Source: Anastrepha obliqua (Eukaryota; Arthropoda; Insecta; Diptera; Tephritidae). From it: a DNA stretch of 64,000 bases. Within the stretch, counting starts at the first letter, position 1. Every line of letters starts with the position of its first letter. Positions 10,801-22,893 of this stretch are shown one piece after another. The notes beneath the pieces were generated by a model that ran no database searches, was not told where the DNA came from, and saw nothing but the letters and a program-made list of their open reading frames with translations. The translations under genes were made by a program, and so were the position numbers. Location of the stretch: NCBI RefSeq assembly GCF_027943255.1, contig NC_072896.1, forward strand, positions 60,158,501-60,222,500. Reading direction: 5' to 3'.

Positions 10801-12351
10801 AGGTGAAAGGCTTCATTTCTTTCGATCTGCCATCTCGTTGCACATTCTTTCCCTTTGAGACACCACTCCTTCCTTCAACTTCCATTTAAAATTTTATCTC
10901 ATTCTAAACTTCAAATGCCTATACAGACGCCGTTACTATGACAGATTTAAAATAGAGTTTACTTTATTTATGTGCACATATTTAAATATTTAAAATTGTA
11001 TGCAATTTTTGACAGAAAACCCCAAAAAAAACCAGCTTTTAAAATTTTGAAATCACGTTCAACTCATTTTAAACTAACATTAAAGATAAAATGTAGTTTT
11101 AGTCAACTTTGAATAACAGAGTTAAAACGGGGTTTATGTGATAACATAGTTTTAGTCGTTAAACCCTGCTTTTGATTGTCTACAACTAAGGGCCAATGGT
11201 ATTTACATATGTATTTACTAGTTTAGATTTTCACTGCTTTGCGAATACAATTGTTATTAATTTGCCGGTCTTCTACTCATTGAACTTGTCGTATATGTAT
11301 GTATGTACACACATGTCTTTGTGCACATACATTTCAAAGTACATTAATGGAATCATGCATATATACATATATCCTAATGTGTGTAATTTATTTATGTGTA
11401 TACAATCGTTTATAATTTAGTCAGCTTTGAAAGTACATACATACTTATGCATGGGTCTATGCCTTTGTGTAAACAAATGTACTGAAAGAGAGTGACGAAT
11501 TGTTTTCCCCCATAGCTCGTTTCGCAAATGCCAATAGAGGCAGACATACAGTAACGTCGAGGTGATTGTGCCGGCGGAGGCATTGGTGTTCATTAAATTT
11601 TTTTTGCTTTCAGTTCTATTTTTATTTTATGTGTTTGTGCTTATTTTTGTTGTCGTTTCTTTTTTGTGGTGCACAAATGCATACGTTTTGTTTAATTCAA
11701 TAAACGCGTAATAGTAAAAAACAATTGTCAAAAAGGAAAACCTCAGAAACAGGTGAGGAGGAAACGACTGTAACAGTTTAACCGGCTTTGGTGTGAGTAC
11801 GCTGGCGTAGGTGTAGACTCATTCGTATATGAATATGTATGTATGTGTTTTTGAATATGTATGTATAAACATATTTATGGGTGCATGTGTATATGTACCA
11901 ATGGGTTGCTGCAAATAAGCGGCTACCGTGACGTTGGCAGCAAAGTCAATCTGTGGGAACAACGTTGTTTCGCGTCTATCTACTCGCTGAGGTGCCAAGT
12001 TCTCGCCAAAACGCAATAGACACCAGACAAGTGTAGACGAACACAATTAACGGTGAAAACGGCTTTCAAATCTAAAACAAAGTTTAACTGACTAACAGGT
12101 AGTAATGTGGGTTTGTTATTAAAAGTGATGGACAATTGATAAATAAGCAATTATGATTGCTTAAAAAATATGTTAAGGCTCTGTCCTTAAGCAAAATAGG
12201 GTTCTTTTGAAAAATTTATACCTACTCGATATTTTCAAGTTCAGGTGAAATACATATGAAATATTATTGTGATTGAGTTTCTCCTTTTATTTTCCGAAGA
12301 TTAAATACAAATACTGCGGTTGTGTACTAAAAGTGAATAAAAACAACAAAA
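10801..12351 (+). promoter_or_regulatory. upstream region of the icarapin-like gene
   Basis: No transposon is recognised here, and the part from 11500 to 12060 is less AT-rich than its surroundings. The translation start context AACAAAAATG at 12347-12354 is good for flies. No TATA box at a sensible distance could be picked with confidence, so the transcription start is unknown. (ATGT)n microsatellites occur at 11295-11305 and 11835-11865. Confidence 0.35.
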
Positions 12352-12415
12352 ATGAAGTTCCTCGTCGGATTACTCTTTGCGTCCGTGGCTCTTGGAGGCG
12401 TTTTAGGCTTACCGG
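12352..12415 (+). CDS. icarapin-like protein, exon 1 (signal peptide)
   Basis: The exon encodes MKFLVGLLFASVALGGVLGL plus Pro and the first base of the next codon. It is a classic signal peptide: one Lys, a hydrophobic core of about 15 residues, and small residues before the likely cleavage site near residues 18-20. The donor GTGAGT follows at 12416. The start is chosen because the ATG has an AACAAA context and the frame joins in phase to exon 2 (g + CT = Ala). The product is therefore predicted to be secreted. This exon is too short to show up as a long open frame. Confidence 0.82.
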
Positions 12416-12678
12416 GTGAGTACTGAAACCCCTAAAACACTGTATTTTTACTTCTATGAAATTATGCGTATCTACATTTACGCATCTAATAATTGGGATT
12501 TTCCAGCAGTTAGCCTCTCCATATCAGTGTCGAATGGTTTAACATATGCATATAGTAGATATGTACATATGTATGTATGTATGTATAATTACGTACAAGT
12601 ATACATATAATCGCGTTTTACCGTCTTGATTTCTTAATGAAATTACTTCTTGTGTGCATATATGTATGTTCATATGTA

Positions 12679-13995
12679 CAGGGTTGGCCATATTAAACTG
12701 ACCCATGTGATTATTAAAAAAATATGGAAAAAGAAACATTTTTTTGTGTTTCATTGTGAAAAACATTTAATTTAGTTCAAGGAGATTCGTTTACATCACT
12801 TTTTGAATATGATATCGCGCAAGTGGTCGCCCTTAGCTCGTATAGCATAATGTGCCCGTTTTTCGGCGTTTTCCATAGTTTTGGCCAGCGTCTCGGCCGA
12901 TATGGCGGCTATTTCCCGTCGGGTATTGGCCTTAAGTGCGCCTAGTGTCTTTGGCTTGTTGACGTAAACCTTAGATTTCAAATAGCCCCAAAGAAAAAAG
13001 TCCGGTGGCGTCAAATCCGGTGATCGTGGCGGCCAGTCAAAATCGCCGCTTTTTGATATCAAACGGCCAGGGAACAAAGTCTTCAATAAGTTGACGGTGG
13101 CTCGTGCTGTGTGTGGTGGTGCGCCATCTTGCTGAAACCAGAAGTGCTCCATACCATTTTCACGAACAATCGGCATCACAAAATCGGTTATCATGGCCCG
13201 ATAACGCTCTTGATTGACGGTCAATGGTTGGTGTTGACCATTTTCAAAGAAGAACGGCCCAATGACCATATCAGCGCAAATGCCACACCATACTGTAACT
13301 TTTTGGTCGTGGAGAGGTACCTCTTCAATAATTTGAGGGTTTTCAGTGGCGTAGAAACGGCAATTTTGCTTATTTACGGTTCCGTTCAAGGAGAAATGGG
13401 CCTCATCACTCATAATGATTTGATGCCAAAAATCCTCATCAGTTTGGGCCATTCGGACGACAAAATTGGCATATTCCAAGCGACGAGGCTTATCGGCCGG
13501 CAACAGTTGTTGATTTAGTTGTATTTTGTACGGTAATATCCCCAAATCCAAACGAATGATACGTCGTAGAGTGGTCCGAGAGATGTCCAACTGAGCAGAA
13601 TGACGATTACCTGACGTTCGCGGCGATGACTCGATACTGGCTCGTACGGCCGCGATATTTTCGTTAGATCGTCTTGGCCGCTTTTTATTTGGACGTCGGG
13701 TATTAGCCACAGTGCCGGAAGACAAAAATCTTTTGTGCATTTGCTTGATTGCGTTCTTTGACGGCGCACTTTTCACTTTATTTTTTTTTCTCCACGCACG
13801 TTGCGTTTTTACAATCGAGAAGGAATTTTAAATGTACAGCTGAACAATTTCAGCGCGTTCTATTGGGGTGTACTGTTTCATGGTATAAATCTCCTTCGAC
13901 TGACGCTTCCAACGCGGTATGTCATTAGCTGATCTGAAATTACAGTAAAAAGTTATAGGGTTACTCAATGGGTCAGTTTAATATGGCCAACCCTG
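12679..13995 (-). mobile_element. DD41D mariner, almost intact
   Basis: This 1317-bp element is flanked by TA (12677-12678 and 13996-13997). Its inverted repeats start CAGGGTTGGCCATATTAAAC and match over about 29 bp with no visible mismatch. It holds one transposase frame of normal length broken by a single stop, so it is one of the youngest DNA transposons here. It lies in intron 1 only about 260 bp after exon 1, antisense to the gene. Confidence 0.95.
12796..13881 (-). pseudogene. DD41D mariner transposase, one stop codon
   Basis: From the ATG at 13881 the frame runs 361 codons and is broken only by TAA at codon 18 (13830-13828). The N-terminus MKQYTPIERAEIVQLYI leads into a helix-turn-helix pair (about residues 10-120). 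Then come MSDEAHFSLNG (first Asp), TVWCGICADM, FQQDGAPPHTA (second Asp) and LTPPDFFLWGYLK (third Asp), with 41 residues between the last two. All three catalytic Asp are present. A reduced protein from a later start would still carry most of the HTH and the whole catalytic domain, but no ATG is well placed, so expression is doubtful. Confidence 0.9.
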
Positions 13996-15345
13996 TATAT
14001 AAAGTATATAATATATAAATTTATGAAGTTGTTTATTTCTTTGAACGCGAAATAATTAAAGACTTTATGACGAATCGCTTTTTTAATTACAGTTTTACTA
14101 TTGTAGTATGTAACTACTTGTATAGTAGCGAACGCATCGCTCTGTCAGACTGTTCTAGTACGAGTATAGAAAGATTAAATCAATAGTGATGCAACTATGT
14201 TTATGCACATACATATATGTATGTGCACATGTGCATGTTCAAATACAGTTATTGTCACTGAAAAGCGTACAAATGCGTTTTCCAGTGATTATAAATTTTT
14301 TTTTAAATTTAATTTAATATGTGTAGTTAATGTTATAGCAAAAAAAAAAAGAAATGTAAAACATAGGAAAAATCGGTAAACTAAAGCAGCTTTGTAGTTC
14401 ATTAAGTATAGGTATAATGCACATATGTATGTATGTACGTACTCTGAGAAACATTTAAGGTATTTCTAATAATCTTTTGTACTGATTTTTTGTAATAGAA
14501 TCATTTCAATTAAATATCAAAAGAAGTAATTTTAAAGCAATTTTAGCTGCAGGTGCTTTGATATCGTGCTTCATAAAATAAATTGATTCACTGGTGTTGT
14601 AGTAACAAGAGAAACGAGGACAGACACGAGTTCATTGCACTGAAACATTATTTGAACAGAATATATTTTAATGAAATTTCAAGCCGTTATTTGTTTTGAT
14701 AGTGCACTGTTTTTGATGTTCACTAAGTAAAAGAAACAAAATTAATATACCACGTTTCTATAAAAGGACTAAAAAGTAGAAAATATTGTTACCTAAACTC
14801 AAAGAATTAATTTTGATAAGTTTTGACTTTAAAATATTTATTATAAGCAATGCATGAGAATTAAAATGAAAAACGTGGGGCGCATGTAATACGAATATAC
14901 TCAATCCCGGTCGCTTATAATCGATCTCTAATAGGTAGTTGCGCAGAAAAATTGTATGTCTAAGTGGGCGATATAAAAATTCAATTCGCGCTATATATGT
15001 ATGTATGTATGTATAAGTATATAGTTTGAATCTTTAATCAAAGAATTCATATCATAGTCTGTAGACTTAATACCAATTAAATCAAACGGCATTTAAAGAA
15101 ATGCAAAGAAAATTGTTTGCGCATAAAGTCATCCTGTACGACTAAGAAATATTTTACCACTCTATTCCTACATCAATTACAAACCTCATTGCATATTAAT
15201 TGATTTAAATGTAACTGCATTACTTAGCTATTTATAAATAAAATTAAAAAATTATAAGTATATTTAAATCTTATGAAACCTCAAGCAAGTTGCCAAATAC
15301 TGAATGGCAGCCGGGGGGAGCTGCATTCAATGTTGTAAGCTTCTT

Positions 15346-15640
15346 CTTCTTAATTGGCGCTATAACCGCTTACGCGACCGGCGCCAGTTGGACACACCAA
15401 GTGAAGCCAAGTCCTTCTCCACCTGATCTTTCCAACGCAGAGGAGGCCGCCCTTTTCCTCTGCTACCACCAGCTGGTACCGCATCGAATACTTTCAAAGC
15501 CGGAGCGTTTGTATCCATTCGGACGACATGACCCAGCCAACGTAGCCGCTGGATCTTTATTCGCTGCGCTATGTCTATGTCGTCGTAAAGCTCATACAGC
15601 TCATCGGCAAGTTGCTTAAAACTCGAATGCAAGGTACCTA
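15346..15640 (-). mobile_element. LINE 3' end fragment, copy A
   Basis: The minus strand encodes the end of an ORF2: IKIQRLRWLGHVVRMDTNAP, then GKGRPPLRWKDQVEKDLASL, ending NWRRSRKRL. After the stop comes AGCGCCAATTAAGAAGAAGAAG, the element's 3' terminus. It is 5'-truncated, as is usual for LINEs. The GCGCCAATTA ending is shared with the SINEs of this window. Confidence 0.8.
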
Positions 15641-16129
15641 CCGGGTAAACAAGAAAAGGAGTTCATATAAACGCCGTAAAACAGATATCAAAATTAAGTT
15701 GTTCGTGCCAAAAAATTCCAAATTCCCGGTTAATAAGAAGTGAAGGAGCAGAACCACATATACGTGCGTATGTACTCGCATACATTTAAGTAAAATATTA
15801 TTTGGTCAGACTGTTAATTTTTGCAATGGGATAAAATGTTAGTATTAATATATAAAACGCTAGTCTTTATCCGATCTCAATAATATTTTGGCCGGACATA
15901 AATGAGATGAAGGGCAATACAAGCAGCAAATTTGGACGAGTCTTATTAAGTCGCTAACGAGATGCGCGCGGTCGTGGGTAATCGTGCCACATCCCATTTT
16001 TCAAAATTTTCCCTGTGTCAAATTTTTTTTTTCATTTTTGGTGCCAAATTTTAGTACTTTTGCCTTATTTATAACAGAGATTTCTTTTTTGAAAATTAGC
16101 GTTATATGGCAAGTGTAAGTTGCTAGTGG

Positions 16130-16350
16130 CCGGTAGATATTGACAACCTACCTCAAAGAGTAATATGTATGTGCACGAGGTTCCATTGAAATGTGCGCAC
16201 AGTCGGACAGACAGACATGACCAAATCGACTCCACTCATAATTATGAGCTTTTTGGTATATATGATATATATCTGTATCTATCTCGATTCCTTTCTAGAG
16301 CAATTCCGTTATTGAACAAGTTATAATACCCTTAGGCACAAGTGAGTGCG
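16130..16350. repeat. possible dispersed dipteran repeat
   Basis: CAGTCGGACAGACAGACATG followed by a run ending TTATAATACCCTTAGGCAC resembles dispersed fly repeats that carry a GGACAGACGGACATGG-type block and a TATACCC end. No terminal repeats or coding frame are visible, so the class is unknown. Confidence 0.35.
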
Positions 16351-17197
16351 GTCATACGAGTATTAGCTTTGCATTATTTAAATATATCTTCTTAAAGCTC
16401 GAAATTGACTTAAGAGTAATTAAATTATTTTTATTGTTGAATTCTATGTAGAATCCGAATATGGTAGGAATGATTGAAAAATTAACCCTCCTTAACGCAC
16501 ATATGTATGTATAGGTGAGTCAAGCCTTCCTTATGTATACGAGTATAATCTTTGGGCTTATAACTTTAATTAGCACTGACCGTTCACCTTCCAATCAGTG
16601 AACAACATAATATAGGCGATAAGTGCTTAGAACAAATATTTATTTATATATTTATGTACATACAAATGCACATATTTTTCGAATCTTTTTATTTTGTATT
16701 ACTTTTTCACAACGAGCAAGGACGATTGGTTTTCAGTCAGAGGAGTTTTTACTTTAGCAATGATTGGATTGAACGCATTACATGGAACAGCAAAAGCCTC
16801 TTGTATACAATCACTGCAATTATTTACCAACGTGCAATTTCATGGTACACTCATCCCTCCATTTACATGATACATAGATACGTTCTTGGAAAAATCGTAG
16901 AAAACGAAACCGTGTAAAACGAGACCCAAAGTTCATACAAAGTATACTGATATGTTCAATAAACCTGAAAACCGTGTAAATCGATCTAAAGAAGAGAAAG
17001 AAAAGTCGAAGATATGTTCATTATAATCATGTAAAATGAGATAAGGACTGACTCCATTTTAATTCAATTTATTTTTGAAAATTAAAACGTAAACATTAAT
17101 TAACAATATTCCTTTCAAATAAAAACAATAAAAAACGTAAACAAATTAACAAGATTCTGTAGAAATAAAAAATAAAAGAATTCAAACATAAATAACT

Positions 17198-18068
17198 TTA
17201 ATAACAACTGCAACTTAAAAAACAGATATTAAAATCAGCCATTACTCTTCTTCTGAGCTGTATAAAGCTAGAATTTTCCTCTTCCTTACCAAAGAAATTA
17301 ATTATTTTCAAGTCACTAACTAAAAATGCATCAACGTTTTCCATAGGTGCAGCTTCACTAATTGAGATGTTGGCCACATTGGCCACTTGGTTACTAAAAG
17401 TTGATTCACTTTTGGATGGCACGATTTTAGTGATTAAGTATTATAGTTTTTCCAAATCCTCACCTTCCATCGCACGCGGCCTTATAGATCTATTAATCAG
17501 TAAAGGTTTCAAAAAACAATCACCTGATGCGTTACTACAAAGAAGTACAGTCTCCCTAACCTTAGATGCTTTGAAACCTCCGGCCCATCTCTCAGATTTT
17601 GGCAAATAAGTTCTTATGGACATTTTTGTGCAATAATAACCCGGTATCACCGGCATTAAATACTTGGTCATGAACGTAAAAATTAGTTCGTTTAAAATAA
17701 TTTTTTTCCCCACTGGTGGTTTTCCTTTCTCTGGGATTTCTTTTTATTGACATTATAGGGCTCTAATTAAGTTGAATTACTATTAAGAAATACATTTTTA
17801 CTAAAAAACTGTCCTTTTCGCCTCGCACAATGCCACCATCTGACGTTTTGGAAAAGGGTGCGTTTGGTAACTTTGCAGCAGCTTTTAAAAGAGTACGCTC
17901 ATCAATACGATACTGATAACTGGAATAATGTAAAACTATCAGAATAAGATCCAAACACATTTTTTGTTGTGATTTTAAAAGCGTGCAAAAGCGAAATTGT
18001 ATTATTCGAGTACCGTGCAAATCGAGGGGCTGGTGCATGTACATTTGCATCTTTCTGCAAATATGCAT
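17198..18068 (-). pseudogene. pogo/Tigger-like transposase relic
   Basis: Minus-strand frames give VFNAGDTGLLLHKN (usual NADETGL, holding the first catalytic Asp), then RTYLPKSERWAGGFKASK and ETVLLCSNASGDCFLKPLL. This is the DDE core order of pogo/Tigger/jerky proteins. The upstream piece KAAAKLPNAPFSKTSDGG may be part of the DNA-binding half. Frameshifts separate the blocks. Related CCGTGTAAA...CGA words lie on both sides (16908-16990 and 18012-18025) and may be remains of the terminal repeats. Confidence 0.65.
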
Positions 18069-18232
18069 AGTATGGCAGTAACCTCACTGTAATTTTCAAA
18101 TCTGTTTAAATTGGAAACAAATTGTTTTTACTGCTCTCTACTGAGAGCAAAAAATTCGGGTATGGTAAAATTCAAAGAGCTTAAAAAATGTAACTAAAAA
18201 AAAGGTAGCCAAAATAACAACATATATAAGTA

Positions 18233-18599
18233 TAGGGTTTTTCAATAAGGGCGGGTAGATGTTGAAATGGAATAAAATGGCGTTTGCTGTGTGGCACGTA
18301 GCGCCGTCCTGCTGGAACGATATGTCGTCTAAGTCCATATGGTTCAATATGGGCCATAAGAAATTGGAAGGGCCACCACGTCTACCGAAAAATGGGCGCA
18401 ATGCGTGCAATGCTTGCGTTAAGAACACTCATTTTGATAATAAAGTTTTATCATTTGAACGTGCTGTTCAATCGTGTCACTTGCCATGATGATTTGGCAT
18501 AAACAACTGAATAATAAACAAAAGATTTGACAGATGTCACCAAAACAAAATGGCTGCCACAGGGCGCCAAAATCGACCCGCGCCAATTGAAAAACCCTT
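18233..18599 (-). mobile_element. miniature DD41D mariner (367 bp)
   Basis: The ends TAGGGTTTTTCAAT and ATTGAAAAACCCTT form inverted repeats between TA pairs (18231-18232 and 18600-18601). On the minus strand an ATG near 18487 starts a transposase N-terminus (MASDTIEQHVQMIKLYYQN). A frame change follows, then LHALRPFFGRRGGPS, then a jump to NHMDLDDISFQQDGATCHTA, the second catalytic Asp. The rest is gone. It is a deletion derivative and could move only in trans. Confidence 0.88.
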
Positions 18600-19682
18600 T
18601 ATAATATTTATTATGCATACTCGTATAACTGGCAACTGGAATAAAAACGACGGTAACAATCTCAAAAATTCAACTTCGCCATCGATATTTTCATTTGCCT
18701 AAGCATTCGCATTCGCAATCGCAATCACATTTTCATTTGCATTTACAGCAACGAACTTATAATTTCCCCTCTGACAAAGTTCAATGAGAGCTTTGATGCG
18801 ATGAATGATGAGTGATTTACAGTGAATAAATGAACGAGAAATCACCGGAAATTTCAAGTGTGCAATTTCGTATATATTTTATATTTTTTTATATTATACA
18901 AACAACGAGTACTCACCTAGTACTTATCAATATTTTCGTGATGTACAGAACGGGATAGTACTTGTATTGAAGTGTCTCATTCACAGTGCACTACAAAATT
19001 TGGATTGTTTACGAGTTGTAGAGAATTTCTGATTTTTTATAACTAAAAATATGTAATAATATATTATATTTAAAAATATGTATACATTTAATATTTCCGC
19101 TGATTTATTCCAGACCCATTTTATAATGTGTTTAGCTGATCGAATGCAAATATAACAAAAAAAAACATTTTTGAAAATAATATAAACATTTGTTGTAAAT
19201 GTTGTATTTACCATTAAATTGAATTAATAAATTTCGTCTTTCAGGCTACGTACATGCATGAGTATTCAGTTGCAGAAGTATTGCTATATTTAGTAACAGT
19301 TTCTGCCCAATTCATCTTTTCCCACTTTTTGTAATTCATGAAGCATTTATCAGAGTGATAATAATGCGAATTGCTTGTCACAATAAAATCCTATAAGCAT
19401 AAATATCTTTGCTCCCGAATTAAGCGGAAAGAAGGCCCGACATAGCGGTGACTTTTCGGCCGTGGCGGCCATGAGTAATACATGTTATGCACATATGTAT
19501 GTGTGTGCATAGTATGTATTTGATTCTTTCGCAAGTGCAACTGTGACTACGCATAGTAGCATCTGGAGCTTCTGTTGGTTATTGGTATTTACCATTGCAT
19601 TTATATATTTGCAGTTGCCTCTTTTTCTCATATTACACATTACGTACATATGCATTTATAAAAGTATACATATATGTATATA

Positions 19683-20614
19683 AAGGGGGATTTTTTAAGA
19701 GCTATAGGAAAGTTTTTCAGAAAAACACACGTAAAATTTAGAAAAATGCATGAAATTTTTATTTAAATCGATAGTACAGTCCATATAATTTAAGGTTTGA
19801 AGATTATTTCATGCAAATGTTGACCGCGACTGCACTTCAAATGGTCCAACCGCTTAGTCCAATTTTGGCATACTCTTTCCAATGTTTCGGCCGGTATCTC
19901 ACATATAAATGCTTTAATGTTGTCTTCCAATGGGTTAATTGAAGCCGGCTTGTCTAAATAGACATGAGCTTTAACATAGCCCCACAAAAAATAATCTAAA
20001 GACGTTATATCGCACGATCTGAGTGGCCAATTGACAGGTCCCGAACGTGAAATAAAATGTTCACCGAACTCGCCTCTCAACAAGTCCATTGTTACGCGTG
20101 CTGTGTGGCATGTGGTACCGTCTTGTTGAAACCACATGCCATGCAAGTCAAGCTCTTGCATTTTGGGCAAAACAAAGTTGGATATCATTTCACGGTAGCG
20201 CTCACCATTCACAGTTACGTTACGATTCGCAGCATCTTTGAAGAAGTGCGGTCAAATGATACCTCCACCCCCTAAACCGCACCAAACTGTGACCTTTTCT
20301 GGATACATTGGTAGCTCTTGCAATTCTTCTGGCTGATCTTCACTCGAAAATCGACAATTCTGCTTATTTACGTACCCATTGATCCAAAAATGAGCTTCGT
20401 CGCTGAATACAATTTTTCGACTTTAAACTTTCGTAACAGAACACGCATTTTTCTAATAAAATTCAATGATTTGCAAGCGTTGTTCGTTTGTGAGCCGATT
20501 CATGGTTAAATTATAGACCAAACTGAAGATGTGTGAGAGTGAAACAAAACAGGAAACGTGCGTCAGCTGTTTAAACCAACTGTTTAAAAAGATAATAGCT
20601 AAAAAATCACCCTT
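19683..20614 (-). mobile_element. DD41D mariner, internally deleted (932 bp)
   Basis: The ends AAGGGGGATTTTTTA and TAAAAAATCACCCTT pair imperfectly and lie between TA pairs (19681-19682 and 20615-20616). The transposase inside is deleted between the HTH start and the first catalytic Asp, and carries further stops. Confidence 0.9.
19790..20503 (-). pseudogene. DD41D transposase, deleted, three stops
   Basis: The ATG at 20503 gives MNRLTNEQRLQIIEFY, a stop, KNACSVTKV, a stop, then SRKIVFSDEAHFWINGYVNK: the N-terminal 25 codons run straight into the first-Asp motif. A further TGA replaces Gly in GIIGPHFF. The remainder is open: MNGERYREMI, FQQDGTTCHTA, DITSLDYFLWGYVK and a normal C-terminus at 19790. 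The Asp-to-Asp spacing is 41. About 110 residues are missing compared with the element at 12679-13995. Confidence 0.88.
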
Positions 20615-22056
20615 TATATTTGTGTCTGCAGCTGACAACGAGAGACATTCAAATTAACTTTTGAAAATTTATTTCATGGCTCTTATTGTAACTTTTATCT
20701 TATAGGATTTCTTTAGCGCTTACATACATACATACATACTTATATATGTATGGTATTTACATTAGGTTGTCCCAAAACCAAAAAAAAAAAAAATTATTGA
20801 TGCAACTCCCTAAAAGAAATTACAATTTCAACCATTTTGTATAACAGGCCTGAAAGTCCTTCAAAATTAATAAAATCAAAACACAATATTTATTGCGGTT
20901 TTTTTTTTGTTTTTTGTCATAAGAAACTTTAATTAACAAAAAAGTGCAATATTATAGTTTTTTTATGTTTTTTTAATTGTTTAAACAATTTATTGTGGAC
21001 TTTCAATAACTTTTTTATTTAACCTAGAAAATTGTAAAAAAAATTGCAGGGTCTCATTACAAATGATTAAAAGTGTTTTTATTAATATTTTTGGAAATTT
21101 GTAAAGGGATTATTATTATCCATCTGGGTCAAAAAGAAGTAAAAATAAAAAGTAGTTGTTTTATTGTTTTAACCACAGAACAAATTTAGGAGGCAGCTTC
21201 AAGGAAAATTTTGTGATTGGTTCCAGCCTAATGTACCTACATGCATTACGGCATGTAGACAGACTTTGCTGTTGTTATAATTTTTTGTTTTTCTGACGTT
21301 TTGTCGCATAACGATTTTGCTTTTAGTTTGCATAAATGCGTGTATACATACATTATTGTATAATTTATTTTCATGGAATTCCTTTTTACTCATTCGGCGA
21401 CCTGGAAATGGCTTTCATTGTGATGCATAAAAATGCGTACTTAGCAATTTACAATTTTTGTCTTTAGAATGTAGAAGTACATATGCACGTAAACTGAACA
21501 CCTCTTTGACCGGCACATTTTTTATTTGGCTGACAGTTTTTTACGGGTACCATATTAAAAAAGAAGGCATACATGTATACATATGTATGCACATACATAC
21601 GTATACGAGAAAGTTTTCGTATTTTGGCATATGGACGAATGCAAATTTTGATAATTTCGTGATATTTGCCTCATTTTCAAAAATTCATAATTTTTTCATT
21701 TTGCTTAAAAATTTTATTTCGTGCACAATAACACTGTACCACGTTTTTTTACATTGTATTGAATTTTTTCTGATGGGACCAAAGTGAATCTTCATTATTT
21801 GAAAAAATTTAAATAAAACTACATTTCCCATTGAATGGTCTCTAAGAGTCTACAATAAAACTTAATTTTTGGCCATTATTTCTTACTCGTGAATATCATA
21901 TTGACCCTTATTTTTAAAAATCTGCAAAATATGAAGTTTGTAAAGTGTTTTTTAAAAGCTTTAGAACTAAAAAAGATAATAAAACAGAAATATTGTTGGA
22001 ATAAATTTTTATATTATAACCTGGTAGATAATTTCATGGCATTTATAGTTTGAATA

Positions 22057-22893
22057 CCTTCTACTCAAATATGAACGAGACGTTATCAATAAAACGGTCC
22101 GCGGATGACATATGGCAAAAATAAATTTTTTGTTTTTTGGTAGGACTGTTATAAGCTTACATGGCAAATTTCAGCGTGATATGTCACATAGTTTGTTTTC
22201 TGTGCTACTGTAAACAAGTCAAGCTCGAGTGTGTTCTTCGAATTCTCTTTTATGACTTCAATTGTCTCAAAATGTTTTCCACGGAGCGGCAACTTGAGCT
22301 TGGGAAACAGGAAAAAGTCACATGGAGCCATATCAGGCGAATACGGTGCTTGCGGAACGATATTAACATTATTTTTGTTCAAATAATCGCGAACAGGACG
22401 TGATGTGTGAGCTGGTGCAATATCGTGATGCAAGAACCATGACTTGTTGTCCCACAATTCCTTCCTTTTAAGACGAATGTTCTCGCGCAAACGCTTTAAA
22501 ACGTCTAAATAATATTTAGCGTTAACCGATCGGCCTTGCGGAAGGAACTCCGAGTGCACCACACCTTCGTAATCGAAAAAAAGCAGTCAGCATAACCTTA
22601 ATTTTTGAGCGACTTTGGCGTGGTTTTTTGGGTTGATGTTCGGCCCTCTTTGAACGATTTTTACCACTGGAAAACACGTGCACGCGATAGAGCAGAGTCC
22701 CCATAGGTTGTCTGCAACATATTTAAGGCGTCTGAAGCCGAAATTTTGTTGGAATAACAAAATTTCAAACAAACGCTGAAATTTGCCATGTAAGCTTATA
22801 ACAGTCCTACCAAAAAACAAAAAATTTATTTTTGCCATATGTCATCCGCGGACCGTTTTATTGATAACGTCTCGTTCATATTTGAGTAGAAGG
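22057..22893 (-). mobile_element. DD34D mariner with ~115-bp inverted repeats
   Basis: The ends CCTTCTACTCAAATATGAAC and GTTCATATTTGAGTAGAAGG lie between TA pairs (22055-22056 and 22894-22895). The inverted repeats continue almost without mismatch to 22170ish and from 22780ish, much longer than the 25-30 bp of ordinary mariners. Because the left repeat overlaps the transposase C-terminus, the right repeat is probably a copy of it. Confidence 0.92.
22149..22562 (-). pseudogene. DD34D mariner transposase, C-terminal half
   Basis: The frame carries WDNKSWFLHHDIAPAHTS (second Asp) and APYSPDMAPCDFFLFPKLK (third Asp), with 34 residues between, the classical mariner spacing. Then comes HFETIEVIKENS. 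The N-terminal DNA-binding half and the first Asp are reduced to short broken pieces between 22563 and 22780. It cannot encode an active enzyme. Confidence 0.85.

Noticed and set aside
13111..13518. 135-codon plus-strand frame
   Set aside because: Antisense shadow of the mariner transposase at 12796-13881.
15290..15619. 109-codon plus-strand frame
   Set aside because: Antisense shadow of the LINE C-terminus at 15346-15640.
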